Below are positions 6,271-12,600 of a stretch of 16,759 nucleotides of DNA, piece after piece. Positions within the stretch are counted from its first letter, which is position 1; the number at the start of each line of letters is the position of its first letter. The notes under the pieces are model-generated. The model made no database searches. It saw only the letters and a list, made by a program, of their open reading frames with translations, and was not told the DNA's origin. The position numbers and the translations under genes were made by a program. The DNA comes from Syntrophales bacterium (lineage in GTDB: Bacteria > Desulfobacterota > Syntrophia > Syntrophales > UBA8958). Location: assembly GCA_023231165.1 (NCBI GenBank), contig JALNVY010000026.1, forward strand, positions 1 to 16,759, read 5' to 3'.

Positions 6271-8583
6271 ATGAAATCCTCCTGCGCCAGTAGTATTCTT
6301 GAAACAATCGGCAATACGCCTCTGGTGGAGATCTGCCGCCTCCACAGCAGTCCGTCCGTCAAGATCTTTGCCAAGATGGAGTGTTTCAATCCCGGGGGTT
6401 CTATCAAGGACCGGGCGGCCCTGGCTATGATCAGCGGAGCCGAAAAACGGGGGGAACTTACCAGGGATAAGATTATCCTGGAAGCGACCAGCGGCAATAC
6501 CGGCATCGGCCTAGCCCTGGTGGCTGCCGCCAGGGGGTACCGGCTTTGTCTTACTATGTCGGAGGCGGCCAGCGAAGAAAGAAAGAAAATTCTGAAGGCC
6601 ATGGGCGCCGAATTGTTCTTTACCCCGGCCAATCTTGGCACCGATGGGGCCATAGAGATGGCCTATCACATGATGCGGGAGGATCCGGATAAATACTTCG
6701 GAACGGATCAGTTCAACAACCCCGACAACATCCTGGCCCACTACGAAGGTACGGCGGAGGAAATATGGCAGCAGACCGCCGGCAAGGTGGCCATGGTGGT
6801 GGCTGCCCTGGGGACGACGGGAACGGCCATGGGCATATCCCGGCGCCTCAAGGAATACAACCCAGCCGTCAAGATCATCGGCGTCGAGCCCTATCTCCAG
6901 CACAAGATCCAGGGTCTCAAGAATATGAAGGAATCTTACCGGCCCGGGATCTTTGACAAAAATTTCCTCGATGAAAAGGTCAACATCCTTGACGAGGACG
7001 CCTTTGAAATGTCCCGGCGCCTTGCCCGGGAAGAGGGCTTGCTTGTGGGAATGAGTTCCGGTGCGGCCATGCACGTCGCCCTCCAGAAGGCCAAAGACAT
7101 GGACAAAGGGACCATCGTGGTCATCTTTCCGGACAGCGGCGAACGGTATCTCAGCACGGACCTGTTTGCGGACCGGCGGGAGACGACGCTTCGCCTCTAC
7201 AATACCCTGAGCCGGCAGAAGGACTCCTTCAAGCCCCTACGCCCCGAAGAGGTCCGTGTTTATTCCTGTGGGCCCACCGTCCATGACGTGCCCCATATTG
7301 GCAGCTACCGGAGGTTTGTCGTATCCGACCTCTTGCGGAGGTACCTAGAATACAGGGGCTATACAGTCAAGCATGTGACCAATATCGTTGATCTGGCAGA
7401 TCGGTCTATTCGGGGCGCGGAGCGGACCAACACGGATCTGGCCACGTACACGAACCGATGCACGGAGGCATTTCTCAGGGATATCGATAAGTTATGTATC
7501 AGGCGGGATGAGGTATATCCCAAGGCAAGTGAGCATGTAGAGGATATGATCAGAATGGTCGAGAAACTGGTAGGTAAAGGATACGCCTATGAAAAGCTGC
7601 GTTCCGTCTATTTTGACATTTCGAAGTTTAATGATTACGGGAAACTTTCCAACGTCGACCTCAGCAAGGTTAAGCACGGACGAACTATTGATCTGGATGA
7701 TTACGAAAAGGATAGCCCCGTGGACTTTACCCTGCTGAAACGCTCTACCCTCAGCGAGTTGAAGAAGGGCGTGTATTTCAAGACCCGCTGGGGGAGCGTC
7801 CGGCCAAGCTGGCATCTTGAATGCGCCGCCATCTCCATGAAATACCTGGGAGAGGCCTTTGATATTCATGTCAGCGGCGCCGATATTACCTTTCCGCACT
7901 GTGAAAATGTCCTGGCCATCGGCAAGGCGGCGACGGGAAAGGGGATGGCCAACTATTGGCTCAGTACGGAGTTGGTAATGATCGACGGTAAGAAAATGTC
8001 CCGCTCCTTGGGCAATGTTCTGACGATGGAAGAACTGGAAAATAGAGGCTACCAGGGACGGGAAGTCCGTTTTTTCCTGCTGGGTTCCCACTACCGTAAA
8101 CCCCTGAATTTTTCCTGGGGAGCTATGGAAACGGCCAAAAATACGGTCAGGAAGCTGAATCATTTCATCCAGCGCCTGATCCGTTTTACTTCCGGCGAGG
8201 GTTTCCCCGACACGGATCAGTGGATCTATGATGTCAAACAGGGTTTCGCAAGTGCCCTGGATGACGATCTCAATATCTCCGGCGCCCTTGCTTCCCTCTT
8301 CGATTTTATCAATAAGGTAAGCGTTCCCCTGGCCCAGGGTCATTTCAATCAAAGGGAAAGGGACCGCGTTCTGGGAGTGATGACGGGGCTAGACAGTGTT
8401 CTGGGAATCATGCATTTTGAAGAGGAAACGATTGGTATCGAGGTCTTGAAATTGTTGAATGAGCGAGCCTCCATGCGGAAAGAACGGCGCTGGCAGGAGG
8501 CCGACGCCATCCGGGAAAAACTCGCGGCCCTGGGAATCGATGTTTACGACACCCCGCAGGGTAGTTTCTGGAGACACGGCTGA
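6271..8583 (+). CDS. cysS: fusion protein: CysM/CysK-type cysteine synthase joined to cysteinyl-tRNA synthetase
   Basis: One uninterrupted 770-residue frame holds two complete enzymes. Residues 1 to about 303 are a PLP fold-type II cysteine synthase. They show N-P-G-G-S-I-K-D-R with the likely PLP lysine Lys46, T-S-G-N-T-G (73-78), G-T-T-G-T (181-185) and S-S-G-A-A (262-266). The blocks Q-F-N-N-P-D-N and R-Y-L-S-T resemble CysM more than CysK. Residues about 306-770 are a full-length class I CysRS. They contain C-G-P-T-V (333-337), H-I-G-S (342-345) in place of H-I-G-N, W-H-L-E-C (514-518), F-P-H-C-E-N (541-546), K-M-S-R-S (575-579) and the usual C-terminal E-A-D-x-I-R. The first half would make cysteine from an activated serine and sulfide or another sulfur donor; the second would load it on tRNA-Cys. 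AAGGTG at 6255-6260 precedes the ATG. Serine donor and tRNA activity are not proven by the sequence. Confidence 0.9.
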   Translation: MKSSCASSILETIGNTPLVEICRLHSSPSVKIFAKMECFNPGGSIKDRAALAMISGAEKRGELTRDKIILEATSGNTGIGLALVAAARGYRLCLTMSEAASEERKKILKAMGAELFFTPANLGTDGAIEMAYHMMREDPDKYFGTDQFNNPDNILAHYEGTAEEIWQQTAGKVAMVVAALGTTGTAMGISRRLKEYNPAVKIIGVEPYLQHKIQGLKNMKESYRPGIFDKNFLDEKVNILDEDAFEMSRRLAREEGLLVGMSSGAAMHVALQKAKDMDKGTIVVIFPDSGERYLSTDLFADRRETTLRLYNTLSRQKDSFKPLRPEEVRVYSCGPTVHDVPHIGSYRRFVVSDLLRRYLEYRGYTVKHVTNIVDLADRSIRGAERTNTDLATYTNRCTEAFLRDIDKLCIRRDEVYPKASEHVEDMIRMVEKLVGKGYAYEKLRSVYFDISKFNDYGKLSNVDLSKVKHGRTIDLDDYEKDSPVDFTLLKRSTLSELKKGVYFKTRWGSVRPSWHLECAAISMKYLGEAFDIHVSGADITFPHCENVLAIGKAATGKGMANYWLSTELVMIDGKKMSRSLGNVLTMEELENRGYQGREVRFFLLGSHYRKPLNFSWGAMETAKNTVRKLNHFIQRLIRFTSGEGFPDTDQWIYDVKQGFASALDDDLNISGALASLFDFINKVSVPLAQGHFNQRERDRVLGVMTGLDSVLGIMHFEEETIGIEVLKLLNERASMRKERRWQEADAIREKLAALGIDVYDTPQGSFWRHG

Positions 8584-8679
8584 GGTGAATGTAGACAAAT
8601 AAAGCGGCAAATCAAATAGTTATGACTTTATATTTCTGATCATGACCTGCATGCATGAATATATGATGCTAAAAAGTGC

Positions 8680-8708
8680 TTGACAAAATAAATCAATAAA
8701 TCTAAAGT
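8680..8708 (+). promoter_or_regulatory. likely sigma-70-type promoter of the tRNA - rpmG - secE - nusG run
   Basis: A perfect TTGACA (8680-8685) is followed after exactly 17 bases by TAAAGT (8703-8708, four of six bases of TATAAT). Transcription would start near 8715, about 75 bases before tRNA-Thr(TGT). This is the best promoter-like sequence in the 207-base gap and could drive all the tRNAs and the genes after them. Confidence 0.6.
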
Positions 8709-8790
8709 CCCCAATTCGCATTTTCAGCGTGGTTTAGCCGGATGCGCCTTATTTGCGTAAGCTCTTTGAATAATTAGCGAACTGCGTTTT

Positions 8791-8863
8791 GCTGGCGTAG
8801 CTCAACAGGTAGAGCAGCTGATTTGTAATCAGCAGGTTGCGGGTTCGAGTCCCATCGCCAGCT
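8791..8863 (+). tRNA. tRNA-Thr, anticodon TGT
   Basis: The acceptor GCTGGCG pairs with CGCCAGC, the D-stem GCTC with GAGC, and the anticodon stem GCTGA/TCAGC holds loop TTTGTAA (anticodon TGT). The T-stem GCGGG/CCCAT contains a C-A mismatch (8840 with 8854) and a G-T wobble (8839 with 8855). The discriminator is T, as in the second tRNA-Thr here. Unlike the other five tRNAs in the window, CCA is not encoded: the following bases are TCA, so the tail must be added after trimming. Confidence 0.93.
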
Positions 8864-8889
8864 TCATATGAATGATAACGAATTTCGAT

Positions 8890-8974
<85 letters not shown>

Positions 8975-9025
8975 TTTTTTAACGCAGCGAGCATCGTTGG
9001 CAACGGCGATCCTGAAAAAGTATAT

Positions 9026-9101
9026 GCGGGAGTAGCTCAGTGGCTAGAGCGTCAGCCTTCCAAGCTGAGGGTCGCGGGTTCGAATCCCGTTTCCCGCTCC
9101 A
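9026..9101 (+). tRNA. tRNA-Gly, anticodon TCC
   Basis: The acceptor GCGGGAG pairs with TTCCCGC (one G-T wobble), the anticodon stem TCAGC/GCTGA holds loop CTTCCAA (anticodon TCC, reads GGA and GGG), and the T-stem is GCGGG/CCCGT. The discriminator is T and CCA is encoded at 9099-9101. Confidence 0.96.
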
Positions 9102-9114
9102 TCAGGAAAGATTG

Positions 9115-9190
9115 GCCCACGTAGCTCAGTAGGTAGAGCACATCCTTGGTAAGGATGAGGTCACCAGTTCAATCCTGGTCGTGGGCTCCA
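9115..9190 (+). tRNA. tRNA-Thr, anticodon GGT
   Basis: The acceptor GCCCACG pairs with CGTGGGC, the anticodon stem CATCC/GGATG holds loop TTGGTAA (anticodon GGT, reads ACC and ACT), and the T-stem ACCAG/CTGGT is perfect. The discriminator is T and CCA is encoded at 9188-9190. In many bacteria tuf follows this tRNA; here rpmG follows after 25 bases. Confidence 0.96.
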
Positions 9191-9215
9191 CTTAAAGATA
9201 AAGGTGGTTAAGATT

Positions 9216-9365
9216 ATGAGAAATATTATTACCTTGGCTTGTACAGAGTGTAAGCATAAAAATTACACGACTACAAAGAATAAGCGAACCATGCAGGGTC
9301 GACTCGAACTGAAAAAATTCTGTAAGTTCTGTCGATCCCATAAGGCCCATAGGGAGACGAAGTAG
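9216..9365 (+). CDS. rpmG: 50S ribosomal protein L33 (zinc-binding form)
   Basis: This short 49-residue gene begins M-R-N-I-I-T-L-A-C-T-E-C and ends H-R-E-T-K. It has two cysteine pairs, C-T-E-C and C-K-F-C, so it is the zinc-ribbon (C+) form of L33. The family signature R-L-E-L-K-K-F-C-K-F-C is clear. L33 sits in the 50S subunit near the E site. The ATG at 9216 is preceded by AGGTGG about ten bases upstream. Its place between tRNA-Thr(GGT) and tRNA-Trp, ahead of secE and nusG, is conserved in many bacteria. Because zinc-free paralogues exist in some genomes, zinc-dependent regulation of a second copy elsewhere is conceivable but cannot be seen here. Confidence 0.95.
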   Translation: MRNIITLACTECKHKNYTTTKNKRTMQGRLELKKFCKFCRSHKAHRETK

Positions 9366-9404
9366 ATTTTGTCCTCCTTTCGTCGCCATATTGAGTTATC
9401 AGAC

Positions 9405-9481
9405 AGGCCAGTAGCTCTAATGGATAGAGCGCCGGACTCCAAATCCGGATGCTGGGGGTTCAAGTCCCTCCTGGCCTGCCA
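9405..9481 (+). tRNA. tRNA-Trp, anticodon CCA
   Basis: The acceptor AGGCCAG pairs with CTGGCCT, the anticodon stem CCGGA/TCCGG holds loop CTCCAAA (anticodon CCA), and the T-stem GGGGG/CCCTC has one G-T wobble. The discriminator is G, as expected for tRNA-Trp, and CCA is encoded at 9479-9481. It ends 10 bases before the secE start. Confidence 0.96.
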
Positions 9482-9491
9482 TTTTTATTGA

Positions 9492-9707
9492 ATGGTAAAC
9501 TTGATGGATAAAATCAAGATTTGGATTGACAAAATCAAAGTGTTTCTTTCCGAGGCAAAAGTAGAGCTGAAAAAAGTGACTTGGCCGACGCCGAAGCAGA
9601 CTTTAGCTTCGACTTCAATAGTGATTGTTGTGGTCGCCATTGTTTCTGTGTTTCTCGGGATCGTCGATTTTGGCCTGGTCAAATTAATCAAATTGCTACT
9701 GGGATAA
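9492..9707 (+). CDS. secE: preprotein translocase subunit SecE
   Basis: SecE is the small essential subunit that clamps SecY in the inner-membrane translocon. This 71-residue protein is the short, single-span type. An amphipathic N-terminal helix leads into the family signature E-x-K-x-E-L-K-K-V-T-W-P-T-P-K (about 21-35), followed by one membrane segment near 41-63. The first ATG (9492) is only 10 bases after the tRNA-Trp CCA and has no Shine-Dalgarno sequence; the next in-frame ATG at 9504 would remove four residues and has only a weak GGTA before it. The start is therefore uncertain. nusG begins four bases after the stop codon. Confidence 0.94.
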   Translation: MVNLMDKIKIWIDKIKVFLSEAKVELKKVTWPTPKQTLASTSIVIVVVAIVSVFLGIVDFGLVKLIKLLLG

Positions 9708-9711
9708 GAAC

Positions 9712-10242
9712 ATGGCTCAGAGATGGTACGTTGTGCACACCTATTCCGGTTATGAGAACAAGGTCAAGCTTTCTCTCAAGGAACGCATCGATGCGGCTGG
9801 GAAGCAGGACTTTTTTACGGATGTCCTGATCCCGGAAGAAGACATTGTCGAACTTGTTTCCGGGGAAAAAAAGACGTCCAAACGGAAGTTCTTCCCGGGA
9901 TATATCCTTGTGCGGATGGAGTTGAATGACGAGACGTGGCACATTGTCAAAGACACACCGAAGGTAACTGGTTTTATTGGCGGGAAAGAAAAGCCTTTTC
10001 CCATCCCCGACCGGGACGTTGAAGTTCTTCGTACCCGGATCGATGAAGGCACGCTCAAGCCAAAACCAAAGTTCAAGTTCGAAGTCAGCGATCATGTCCG
10101 TATCATTGATGGACCCTTCACTAACTTTGACGGTGTCATTGATGAAGTCAAACCGGAGAAGGGAAAGCTGCGAGTAATCGTCAGTATTTTTGGAAGATCC
10201 ACACCGGTGGAACTGGATTTTATCCAGGTTGTCCAGAATTAA
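9712..10242 (+). CDS. nusG: transcription termination/antitermination factor NusG
   Basis: The 176-residue protein has the NGN domain (R-W-Y-V-V-H-T-Y-S-G-Y-E, then F-F-P-G-Y-I-L-V-R-M near residues 61-70) and a C-terminal KOW domain from about residue 122 (V-R-I-I-D-G-P-F-x-x-F-D-G, ending V-E-L-D-F-I-Q-V). NusG binds the RNA polymerase clamp, suppresses pausing, and links polymerase to Rho or to ribosomal protein S10. Its length is normal. It starts four bases after secE with only a weak GGATAAG upstream, which suggests coupled translation. The secE-nusG-rplK order is conserved. Confidence 0.97.
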   Translation: MAQRWYVVHTYSGYENKVKLSLKERIDAAGKQDFFTDVLIPEEDIVELVSGEKKTSKRKFFPGYILVRMELNDETWHIVKDTPKVTGFIGGKEKPFPIPDRDVEVLRTRIDEGTLKPKPKFKFEVSDHVRIIDGPFTNFDGVIDEVKPEKGKLRVIVSIFGRSTPVELDFIQVVQN

Positions 10243-10269
10243 AATCTTCATAAATTAAGGTGGAAAACT

Positions 10270-10695
10270 ATGGCGAAAAAGGTAATTGCAAACATAAAGC
10301 TGCAGATCAAGGCAGGTAAGGCCACTCCTTCCCCGCCGATCGGACCGGCACTTGGCCAGCATGGTGTAAACATCATGGAGTTCTGCAAGGCGTACAATGC
10401 CATGACCCAGAGCCAGGAGGGCACGGTTATACCTGTGGTAATCACCGTTTATGCCGATCGATCCTTCACGTTTGTGACGAAGACGCCCCCGGCATCAGTG
10501 CTGATTAAGCAAGCGGCAAAAATTGCCAAAGGATCCGGAAATCCGAATAAAGAAAAAGTGGGGACGGTGACGTCCAAGCAGATCAAGGATATTGCGGAAC
10601 AGAAGTTCAATGATCTCAATGCCGTGGATATAGAAGGTGCCATAAGGGTCATCGAGGGCACGGCGCGTTCCATGGGAATTACAATCGAGGGATAA
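10270..10695 (+). CDS. rplK: 50S ribosomal protein L11
   Basis: The 141-residue protein is a standard L11. The N-terminal part has L-Q-I-K-A-G-K-A-T-P-S-P-P-I-G and L-G-Q-H-G-V-N-I-M-E-F, the proline-rich region near the thiostrepton site. The C-terminal rRNA-binding part ends A-R-S-M-G-I-T-I-E-G. L11 binds the GTPase-associated centre of 23S rRNA and is needed for RelA activation. AGGTGG lies about six bases before the ATG. rplA follows after a short gap, so the pair is probably cotranscribed; in E. coli the equivalent operon is repressed by L1. Confidence 0.97.
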   Translation: MAKKVIANIKLQIKAGKATPSPPIGPALGQHGVNIMEFCKAYNAMTQSQEGTVIPVVITVYADRSFTFVTKTPPASVLIKQAAKIAKGSGNPNKEKVGTVTSKQIKDIAEQKFNDLNAVDIEGAIRVIEGTARSMGITIEG

Positions 10696-10719
10696 ACTCA
10701 CGTTGTTTGAGGTTTGATC

Positions 10720-11418
10720 ATGACAAATAGAGGCAAAGCATTTATTGAGGCAAGAGAGAAGGTGGAACCGGGGAAACGCTATTTGATTAGGGAGGCAATC
10801 GAACTTTTGATCGGTGCAACGAGGGCCAAGTTCGATGAGACGGTGGAAATTGCCTTACGGTTGGGCGTCAATCCCCAGCATGCTGATCAGATGGTCCGGG
10901 GCAGTGTAGTTCTTCCTAACGGTTTGGGCAAAACGGTCCGGGTGCTGGCTTTTGTGAAGGGGGACAAAGAGAAAGAAGCCCTCGATGCTGGTGCGGATTT
11001 TGCCGGAGCGGACGACTTGATTGAAAAGATCAAGGGAGGCTGGCTAGATTTCGACCGGGTGGTTGCGACCCCGGATATGATGGGAAGTGTCGGAAAACTG
11101 GGAAAGATTCTAGGTCCGCGGGGGCTCATGCCCAATCCGAAGGTGGGAACGGTAACGTTTGAAGTGGCCAAGGCCGTGGCGGAACTCAAGGCAGGTAAAG
11201 TGGAGTTTCGTGTCGAGAAGGCTGGCATTGTTCATACCCCGGTGGGAAAAGTCTCATTTGGCGCCGACAAACTTCTGGAGAATATTGCCGCTGTTATTGA
11301 AACCATCATCAAGCTGAAGCCGGCCGCAAGTAAGGGAACATACCTGAAAAGCATTTCTCTTTCTTCGACCATGGGTCCGGGGGTTAAGATCGATCCCCTT
11401 GATGTGAGAAATATATAA
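10720..11418 (+). CDS. rplA: 50S ribosomal protein L1
   Basis: L1 forms the mobile L1 stalk that handles E-site tRNA, and in E. coli represses its own operon. The 232-residue protein shows F-D-E-T-V-E-I-A-L-R-L-G-V near the N-terminus, the central signature M-G-S-V-G-K-L-G-K-I-L-G-P-R-G-L-M-P-N-P-K, and the C-terminal T-Y-L-K-S-I-S-L-S-S-T-M-G-P-G. A TTG two codons upstream (10714) also opens the frame, but the ATG at 10720 is preferred because GAGGT at 10709-10713 is correctly spaced to it. A 232-base leader region separates it from rplJ. Confidence 0.97.
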   Translation: MTNRGKAFIEAREKVEPGKRYLIREAIELLIGATRAKFDETVEIALRLGVNPQHADQMVRGSVVLPNGLGKTVRVLAFVKGDKEKEALDAGADFAGADDLIEKIKGGWLDFDRVVATPDMMGSVGKLGKILGPRGLMPNPKVGTVTFEVAKAVAELKAGKVEFRVEKAGIVHTPVGKVSFGADKLLENIAAVIETIIKLKPAASKGTYLKSISLSSTMGPGVKIDPLDVRNI

Positions 11419-11454
11419 AGTCCGCAGTAGATAGCTCAATTGTTTGCTAACTAA

Positions 11455-11510
11455 GTCTGAGACAGCAGGTACAGGTGTTTAAACGGTAGTAACGGGCCTG
11501 CCGAGACGAG
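11455..11510 (+). promoter_or_regulatory. L10-type autoregulatory leader of rplJL
   Basis: The region carries A-G-A-C-A-G-C-A-G-G ... C-C-T-G-C-C-G-A-G, the pattern I recall for the L10 leader family, with GCAGG (11465-11469) pairing with CCTGC (11497-11501). In that family the L10-L12 complex binds the leader mRNA and represses rplJL. The element lies between rplA and rplJ, the expected place. Exact borders are approximate, since only the core was recognised. Confidence 0.65.
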
Positions 11511-11552
11511 AGAAAAACCATGATTAAAATTGGTCATCATCGTCTTTTTTTT
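11505..11552 (+). terminator. possible weak attenuator between L10 leader and rplJ
   Basis: GACG (11505-11508) can pair with CGTC (11541-11544) and ACCA (11517-11520) with TGGT (11531-11534), with internal loops between them. A run of eight T follows at once (11545-11552). The T-run is clear, but the stem is weak and other pairings such as ATGAT with ATCAT are equally possible, so this may be only a pause site. Confidence 0.3.
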
Positions 11553-11597
11553 CCTGTTACCTGTAGTTTTGGAACTTTCGGTTGCATAGGGCCTGTT

Positions 11598-11616
11598 GGA
11601 TGATAGGATATCATCC
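11598..11616 (+). promoter_or_regulatory. hairpin just upstream of the rplJ ribosome site
   Basis: GGATGAT (11598-11604) and ATCATCC (11610-11616) form a perfect 7-bp stem with a 5-base loop, 20 bases before the rplJ Shine-Dalgarno sequence. No T-run follows, so it is not a terminator. It may be part of the rplJ leader fold. Confidence 0.45.
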
Positions 11617-11636
11617 AGGAGACAATAGATATACGA

Positions 11637-11643
11637 AAGGAGG
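11637..11643 (+). promoter_or_regulatory. strong Shine-Dalgarno sequence that decides the rplJ TTG start
   Basis: AAGGAGG is a full match to the 16S rRNA tail complement and lies seven bases before TTG 11651. No ATG in frame offers a better start, so the TTG is accepted. Confidence 0.85.
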
Positions 11644-11650
11644 TTGAAGA

Positions 11651-12175
11651 TTGGATCGAAAGGAAAAAGAACAGGTTATTACAGAACTTCACGAAAAGCT
11701 GAAAGAATTTAAACTTGCGGTTCTTGCCGGTTATTCGGGAATGGATGTAGCTCGCATTACATCCTTACGCGTAGCCCTGCGTAAGTCTGGTTCCGACATT
11801 CATGTGATCAAGAATACCCTGCTGCGAATAGCTTCGCAGGGGACAGATTTCAGCGCCATGAATGAGTATGTCAAGGGGCCTTTGGCTCTGATTATGACAG
11901 ACAGAGATGTGGCGGAACCGATTAAGGTGCTTGTGGAGTTTGCAAAGAAGAACGCTGAACTGGAGATCAAAGCGGCCATGTTGGCGGGAAAGGTGTTGAG
12001 CAGGGAGCAGGTTAATGCCGTCGCTACTCTGCCCAGCCGCGAGGTACTCCTGTCAAGGCTGTTGTCGGTACTCATCGGTGTTCCAACAGGTTTGGTGAGC
12101 GTCTTGAGTGCTGTGCCCCGAGGCATGGTACAGGTTCTCGACGCCTATCGTATGAAAAAAGAGTCAACACAATAA
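11651..12175 (+). CDS. rplJ: 50S ribosomal protein L10
   Basis: L10 anchors L7/L12 dimers on the ribosome and, with L12, represses its own mRNA in many bacteria. The 174-residue protein has the rRNA-binding N-terminal domain (V-I-T-E-L-H-E-K-L-K, then D-I-H-V-I-K-N-T-L-L-R-I-A around residues 49-61, and Y-V-K-G-P-L-A-L) and the C-terminal helix (about 135-174) that carries L12 dimers. The start is an unusual TTG, supported by a strong Shine-Dalgarno sequence. It is followed after 28 bases by rplL. A TTG start may help keep L10 low against the more abundant L12, though that is inference. Confidence 0.96.
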   Translation: MDRKEKEQVITELHEKLKEFKLAVLAGYSGMDVARITSLRVALRKSGSDIHVIKNTLLRIASQGTDFSAMNEYVKGPLALIMTDRDVAEPIKVLVEFAKKNAELEIKAAMLAGKVLSREQVNAVATLPSREVLLSRLLSVLIGVPTGLVSVLSAVPRGMVQVLDAYRMKKESTQ

Positions 12176-12203
12176 ATTATAATACAGGAAGGAAGAAGCG
12201 AAG

Positions 12204-12593
12204 ATGGCAAGTCAGATAACCAAAGAAGACGTGGTAAAATTTATTGAAGAAATGACAGTCCTTGATCTTTCCGAGTTGGTCAAGGAATTGGAGCAGCGGC
12301 TCGGTGTTTCTGCAGCGGCCCCGATGATGGTTGCCGCAGCCACTCCGGCGGGTGGTGATGCAGCAGCACAAGTGGAGGAAAAAACAGAATTCGATGCCAT
12401 CCTGACCGGGTTTGGCGACCAGAAAATTCAGGTCATCAAGGTTGTCAGGGCCATTACGGGTCTTGGCCTGAAAGAAGCTAAAGACCTTGTCGATGGTGTG
12501 CCAAAACCAATTAAAGAAGCGGTCTCAAAGGATGAGGCGGCTGATATAAAGAAGAAGATTGAAGAAGTCGGCGGCGCCGTAGAGGTTAAGTAG
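12204..12593 (+). CDS. rplL: 50S ribosomal protein L7/L12
   Basis: L12 forms the flexible stalk that recruits translation GTPases. The 129-residue protein has the N-terminal dimerisation and L10-binding helices (1 to about 33), an Ala/Pro/Gly-rich hinge (about 36-58), and the globular domain with K-I-Q-V-I-K-V-V-R-A-I-T-G-L-G-L-K-E-A-K (74-93), which contacts EF-Tu and EF-G. AGGAAGG upstream of the ATG is a good ribosome site. A hairpin covers its stop codon ahead of rpoB. Confidence 0.97.
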   Translation: MASQITKEDVVKFIEEMTVLDLSELVKELEQRLGVSAAAPMMVAAATPAGGDAAAQVEEKTEFDAILTGFGDQKIQVIKVVRAITGLGLKEAKDLVDGVPKPIKEAVSKDEAADIKKKIEEVGGAVEVK

Positions 12594-12600
12594 TAACCTC
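12582..12600 (+). promoter_or_regulatory. perfect hairpin over the rplL stop codon, upstream of rpoB
   Basis: GAGGTTA (12582-12588) and TAACCTC (12594-12600) form a perfect 7-bp stem; the 5-base loop contains the TAG stop codon. After one A-C mismatch, three more pairs are possible (12578-12580 with 12602-12604). No T-run follows, so a plain terminator is unlikely. In E. coli the rplL-rpoB gap holds an attenuator and an RNase III site, so an analogous role is plausible. Confidence 0.5.

Noticed and set aside
7165..7200. Possible frameshift or missed stop joining two separate genes (cysM and cysS)
   Set aside because: The frame is continuous, both domains are complete on each side, and no internal stop, ribosome site or intergenic-like stretch is visible at the joint. 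Treated as a true fusion.
7492..8352. Long minus-strand open frame (286 codons) opposite the CysRS half of the fusion
   Set aside because: It lies entirely antisense to a clearly coding region, shows no recognisable domain, and is best explained by codon bias of the real gene. The same holds for minus-strand frames at 6511-7074, 9688-10251 and 1187-1732.
10230..10256. Possible promoter ahead of rplK (TTGTCC and TAAATT, 16 bases apart)
   Set aside because: Both boxes match weakly, and the start point would fall on or after the rplK ribosome site. Cotranscription with nusG is simpler.
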